A DNA stretch of 34,802 bases, taken from NCBI GenBank assembly GCA_003138975.1, contig PLHQ01000037.1:614-35415 (forward strand), written 5' to 3'. Positions within the stretch are counted from its first letter, which is position 1. Every line of letters begins with the position of its first letter. Positions 32,430-34,802 of the stretch are shown here, piece by piece. The position numbers were made by a program, and so were the translations under genes. The notes under the pieces are model-generated. The model worked only from the letters and a program-made list of their open reading frames with translations, was not told where the DNA came from and ran no database searches. Source of the DNA: Acidobacteriaceae bacterium (lineage in GTDB: Bacteria; Acidobacteriota; Terriglobia; Terriglobales; Acidobacteriaceae).

Positions 32430-32950
32430 ACGGTTGTGCGCCTTGCGCGGGACGGACGAATTCGAGGCGACTTACGACTTAAATGTTGGCTGGCACGCGC
32501 TTCCGTCCTCTCGACCAGCCCCATCTCCAACTTCAGAAGCTGTCGCAATCGTGTCTCTTCGTGAGCCATCTCGCCATTATCATCCTCGTGATCGAATCCG
32601 GCCAGATGAAGAATACCGTGCAGTACAAGAATTCTTGTCTCTTCTGCGACGGAGTGTCCCAGGCGAATGGCGTTTTCTCGTGCGATGTCAGCGGAAATCG
32701 CGAGCTCGCCAGCAACTTGTTTTACTCGACGCCGTCCCATTTGCGGCGATGGAAACGACAATACATCCGTGGCTTTGTCTTTTCCGCGGAATTGCCGGTT
32801 GAGAGAACGTAACTCTTGGCTGTTTGTCACTAACACATTCACGGTGTCGCGTAAGTGGACCGCTCGCCTCGCCCGCAGGACAAAACGTTCGAGGGTTGAC
32901 GGGCTCAACCCCGTGATTTTTTTTCGAAGGATAACCAACTTGTCCTGCAC
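32426..32950 (-). CDS. ybeY: endoribonuclease YbeY (174 aa)
   Basis: The zinc motif H-x3-H-x5-H is intact as HGILHLAGFDH (His111, His115, His121), preceded by the substrate-loop Arg/Ser region (LNRQFRGKDKATDVLSFP). YbeY is needed for 16S 3'-end maturation and 70S quality control. It starts with GTG, with AGGA just upstream, five bases after the phoH stop, and overlaps corC. It has an Arg-rich C-terminal extension of about 30 residues beyond the usual length of about 150. Confidence 0.96.
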   Translation of the reverse strand: MQDKLVILRKKITGLSPSTLERFVLRARRAVHLRDTVNVLVTNSQELRSLNRQFRGKDKATDVLSFPSPQMGRRRVKQVAGELAISADIARENAIRLGHSVAEETRILVLHGILHLAGFDHEDDNGEMAHEETRLRQLLKLEMGLVERTEARASQHLSRKSPRIRPSRARRTTV

Positions 32951-32955
32951 GGATC

Positions 32956-34035
32956 CTATTCTCCCGCCGCTTCACGGGGTCTGCTATTCAGATCCTTCGC
33001 CTCCGAATTCTTAGGCTCGGTGCTTCTCAATCCTCCGCCCGTGGCTTCGGCGCTTCTTCCGCCAGACAATAACAACATCTGCTGCTCTGCGATGTGAGTT
33101 TTGTGCTCGTCATAGGCCCGAATAATGCGCTGCACCAAGTGATGACGCACAACATCCGCTTCGTCGAAGTGAACGAACATCAGCCCTTCCACTCTCTGCA
33201 ATATGTCAATCGCTTCCAGCAGTCCACTACGGCGTGCGTTGGGCAAATCGATTTGCGTAACGTCTCCGGTAATGACGGCTTTCGAGTTGAAACCCAAACG
33301 AGTGACGAACATTTTCATCTGTTCCGAAGTCGTGTTCTGCGCCTCGTCGAGAATCACAAACGAATCGTTTAGCGTACGCCCGCGCATGAATGCAATCGGC
33401 GCAATCTCGATGACATTCTTCTCCAGATAGCGGTCCACCTTCTCCGGGTCGAGCATGTCATACAGCGCGTCGTACAGAGGACGCAAATACGGATCGATCT
33501 TGTCCTGCAGTGTTCCCGGCAAGAAACCCAAACGCTCGCCTGCCTCCACTGCCGGACGCGCCAGGATGATTCGATTCACACGTTTGGCGAGCAGGGCAGA
33601 GATCGCCATGGCCACGGCAAGATAAGTCTTGCCTGTGCCCGCAGGGCCGATGCCGAAAACCATGTCGTGTTTCTCGATGGCCTCGACATAGCGTCGCTGA
33701 TTCACGCTCTTGGGTTGCACCATGCGACGCCCCAGGGAGCGCTGGCGGCCAGCGTCGGCCAGTCCGCGCAGGGTTGCCGTCGGATCCGCCACCAAGACGC
33801 GCAACATGCTGTTGAGATCGCCATTGTTGAAGGCATATCCGGAGCGCTGCAGACTTTCATAGTCCGCAAACACCTGCTCGGCACGAGCAACGTCACGCGC
33901 CGCGCCTTCCAGTTCAACAGCGTTTGATCGCAGGTCAATCGTCACGTTGAGGCCATCTTCCAACACGCGCATGTTCTCGTCGCGCGTACCAAAAAGGGTC
34001 TCGATGTTGGGACTTATCCCGATACTTTTCTTCAT
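32956..34035 (-). CDS. phoH: PhoH-like ATPase (359 aa)
   Basis: A KH-like N-terminal region (about 1-75) is followed by a P-loop ATPase domain with Walker A GPAGTGKT (130-137), ARPAVEAGERLGFLPGT and Walker B FVILDEAQN (226-234), then the ITGDVTQIDLP sensor. PhoH-like proteins are ATPases tied to RNA metabolism; in many bacteria phoH heads the phoH-ybeY-corC-era operon, as here. The C-terminal 40 residues are Gly/Ser-rich and poorly conserved. The first gene of its operon. Confidence 0.95.
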   Translation of the reverse strand: MKKSIGISPNIETLFGTRDENMRVLEDGLNVTIDLRSNAVELEGAARDVARAEQVFADYESLQRSGYAFNNGDLNSMLRVLVADPTATLRGLADAGRQRSLGRRMVQPKSVNQRRYVEAIEKHDMVFGIGPAGTGKTYLAVAMAISALLAKRVNRIILARPAVEAGERLGFLPGTLQDKIDPYLRPLYDALYDMLDPEKVDRYLEKNVIEIAPIAFMRGRTLNDSFVILDEAQNTTSEQMKMFVTRLGFNSKAVITGDVTQIDLPNARRSGLLEAIDILQRVEGLMFVHFDEADVVRHHLVQRIIRAYDEHKTHIAEQQMLLLSGGRSAEATGGGLRSTEPKNSEAKDLNSRPREAAGE

Positions 34036-34188
34036 TCAGTCTCTTTGACGCACCATGAAGGGATACTGCCGGAGTCTCTCGGAAATAGACACAAGTGTAT
34101 CCAGCTTGCAGACAAAACAGAATTATGCTGAGAGACGGTAACAGCCGGGATGCTCATGCCCAGAGGGCAAGTCACTACCATTGCATAA

Positions 34189-34217
34189 AGCGTACCCCGC
34201 GCCGGGGTCAGAGTCAA
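34189..34217 (-). promoter_or_regulatory. possible phoH operon promoter containing a GC palindrome
   Basis: Minus strand: TTGACT (34212-34217), a 17-base spacer, then TACGCT (34189-34194). The spacer is nearly filled by the inverted repeat ACCCCG-CGC-CGGGGT (34194-34208). The -10 is poor, so this is tentative; a bound regulator may be needed. Confidence 0.3.
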
Positions 34218-34232
34218 TGGTCGCGCAACCGT

Positions 34233-34262
34233 TTGACCGGCTGAGACTTAGTCCCGTAGAAT
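34233..34262 (+). promoter_or_regulatory. rpsT promoter
   Basis: TTGACC (34233-34238), an 18-base spacer, then TAGAAT (34257-34262). Predicted RNA start is near 34269, leaving a leader of about 50 bases before the S20 start. Confidence 0.6.
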
Positions 34263-34266
34263 AGTT

Positions 34267-34286
34267 TATTCGGCTTTCACCGAATA
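34267..34286 (+). promoter_or_regulatory. rpsT leader hairpin
   Basis: TATTCGG (34267-34273) pairs with CCGAATA (34280-34286) around a six-base loop, at the very start of the predicted S20 leader. S20 synthesis is autoregulated at translation in enterobacteria, so a leader structure fits, but no S20-binding determinant can be recognised. Confidence 0.4.
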
Positions 34287-34319
34287 TCTCGCTGTACACA
34301 CAAAGGGTACGAATCAGAC

Positions 34320-34583
34320 ATGGCTAATCATTTTTCGGCGCTTAAGCGCGCCCGCCAGACCGAAAAGCGCACTGCCACCAATCGCGCCAACGCCTCACGC
34401 CTGCGCACGGCTCTGCGCAGCCTGCGCGAGACCATTGAAAAGGGCGACAAGCAAGCCGCCGAGCAGACCTACCGCCAGACCGTATCAGCACTCGATAAGG
34501 CAATCCAGAAAGGCACGCTGCACGGGAATACCGCCGCGCGCTACAAGTCCCGCCTGGGCGCTCGCGTCAATGCGATGAAATAG
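34320..34583 (+). CDS. rpsT: 30S ribosomal protein S20 (87 aa)
   Basis: The sequence begins [33 protein letters not shown] and is very basic and helical throughout, with the typical [12 protein letters not shown] end. S20 is a primary 16S-binding protein of the body of the 30S subunit. Length is the usual 85-90. AAAGGG lies about 12 bases upstream of the ATG, farther than usual. Confidence 0.97.
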   Translation: MANHFSALKRARQTEKRTATNRANASRLRTALRSLRETIEKGDKQAAEQTYRQTVSALDKAIQKGTLHGNTAARYKSRLGARVNAMK

Positions 34584-34655
34584 CTGTTAGCCCGTGGCCT
34601 TTAGCACTTGGCCTGGATCTTGGGCTTCCGCGGCAGAATCGCGGGTGTCGAATGC

Positions 34656-34802
34656 TCACCGAAGGCGAGGAAATAGAAACCCGGTGTGCTGGCAGTGCTC
34701 CTGAAAGTCTGCTCCGAATTGCGTGGTGAGCATGGCTTCTTCTCTTCTTGCCTTAATCCAATAGCCCAGAATAATCAGGTAGACTCCCGCTACGGATCGC
34801 CA
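34656..34802 (-). CDS. C-terminal fragment of an isoprenylcysteine carboxyl methyltransferase (ICMT/PEMT)-like membrane protein
   Basis: This gene enters from the right edge and only its last 48 codons are visible, ending at TGA (34656-34658). They read WRSVAGVYLIILGYWIKARREEAML, then FGADF and QHTGFLFPRLR. A last membrane helix, the KARREE(A) motif and a PRLR end are typical of the ICMT/PEMT-like methyltransferase family, whose members methylate small membrane substrates. It converges on rpsT with 72 bases between stops; a weak CCGCG/CGCGG hairpin (34628-34644) lies in the gap with no T-tract. The family is likely; the substrate is unknown. Confidence 0.75.
   Translation of the reverse strand, partial: WRSVAGVYLIILGYWIKARREEAMLTTQFGADFQEHCQHTGFLFPRLR

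Noticed and set aside
34032-34217. 61-codon minus-strand ORF overlapping the phoH start by ATGA
   Set aside because: No family-like features or ribosome site, and it overlaps the putative phoH promoter; more likely leader DNA.

Overview
The window looks like the chromosome of an acidobacterium (Acidobacteriota, probably the Terriglobales/Koribacter side). This rests on the overall gene style, a pilB-pilT-pilC-pilS-pilR block, an NtrY/NtrX pair, a conserved tryptophan-rich small protein of a kind I associate with this phylum, and GC-rich DNA with AT-rich promoters. No rRNA, tRNA, CRISPR array, integrase or transposase was found. The phylum call is inference, not a database result.

Layout. (1) 127-5532: a membrane-maintenance cluster. 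All genes except the small membrane protein at 127-270 are on the minus strand. Read from the promoter, it is an XRE regulator, an NfeD/YqiJ-like OB-fold membrane protein, a DUF1648 membrane protein, a flotillin, a glycine-zipper mini-membrane protein, PspA/IM30 and a DUF4019 protein, then a lipoprotein. The first seven are tightly packed behind one strong promoter with a nested palindrome. (2) 5618-8926: two oligopeptide-type ABC permeases (dppB, dppC) that would normally be adjacent are separated by about 1.4 kb. That gap holds a VapBC toxin-antitoxin pair, a GIY-YIG gene broken by an amber codon, and REP-like hairpin repeats; more repeats lie upstream of dppB. (3) 8951-16042: a CNNM/CorC transporter-like protein; then an RND-type adaptor, a putative zinc peptidase and a DUF4097 beta-repeat protein in a row; then SAM hydrolase, a Trp-rich small protein, a TPR protein and a small membrane protein.

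(4) 16102-23528: type IV pilus block on the minus strand (pilB, pilT, pilC, pilS, pilR), with a hairpin pair between pilC and pilS. (5) 23856-25785: an endonuclease-III-like glycosylase with a changed active site, then a decayed GH10 xylanase pseudogene. (6) 25868-29993: an NtrY-like sensor and an NtrX-like regulator with a degenerate sigma-54 loop, convergent with an RsbW-type anti-sigma ATPase. (7) 30154-34035: the classic phoH-ybeY-corC-era order on the minus strand. (8) 34320-34802: rpsT (S20) with its own promoter, then the C-terminal end of an isoprenylcysteine-methyltransferase-like gene cut by the window edge.

The best candidate for an under-described system is the XRE-NfeD-DUF1648-flotillin-glycine-zipper-PspA-DUF4019 operon. 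It combines three membrane-domain/envelope-stress families under one dedicated regulator with a near-leaderless, probably autoregulated promoter. Second-tier points are the vapBC operator architecture, REP-like repeats whose stems keep pairing while changing sequence, the GSFPGA NtrX, the Glu-for-Lys glycosylase, and the two pseudogenes.
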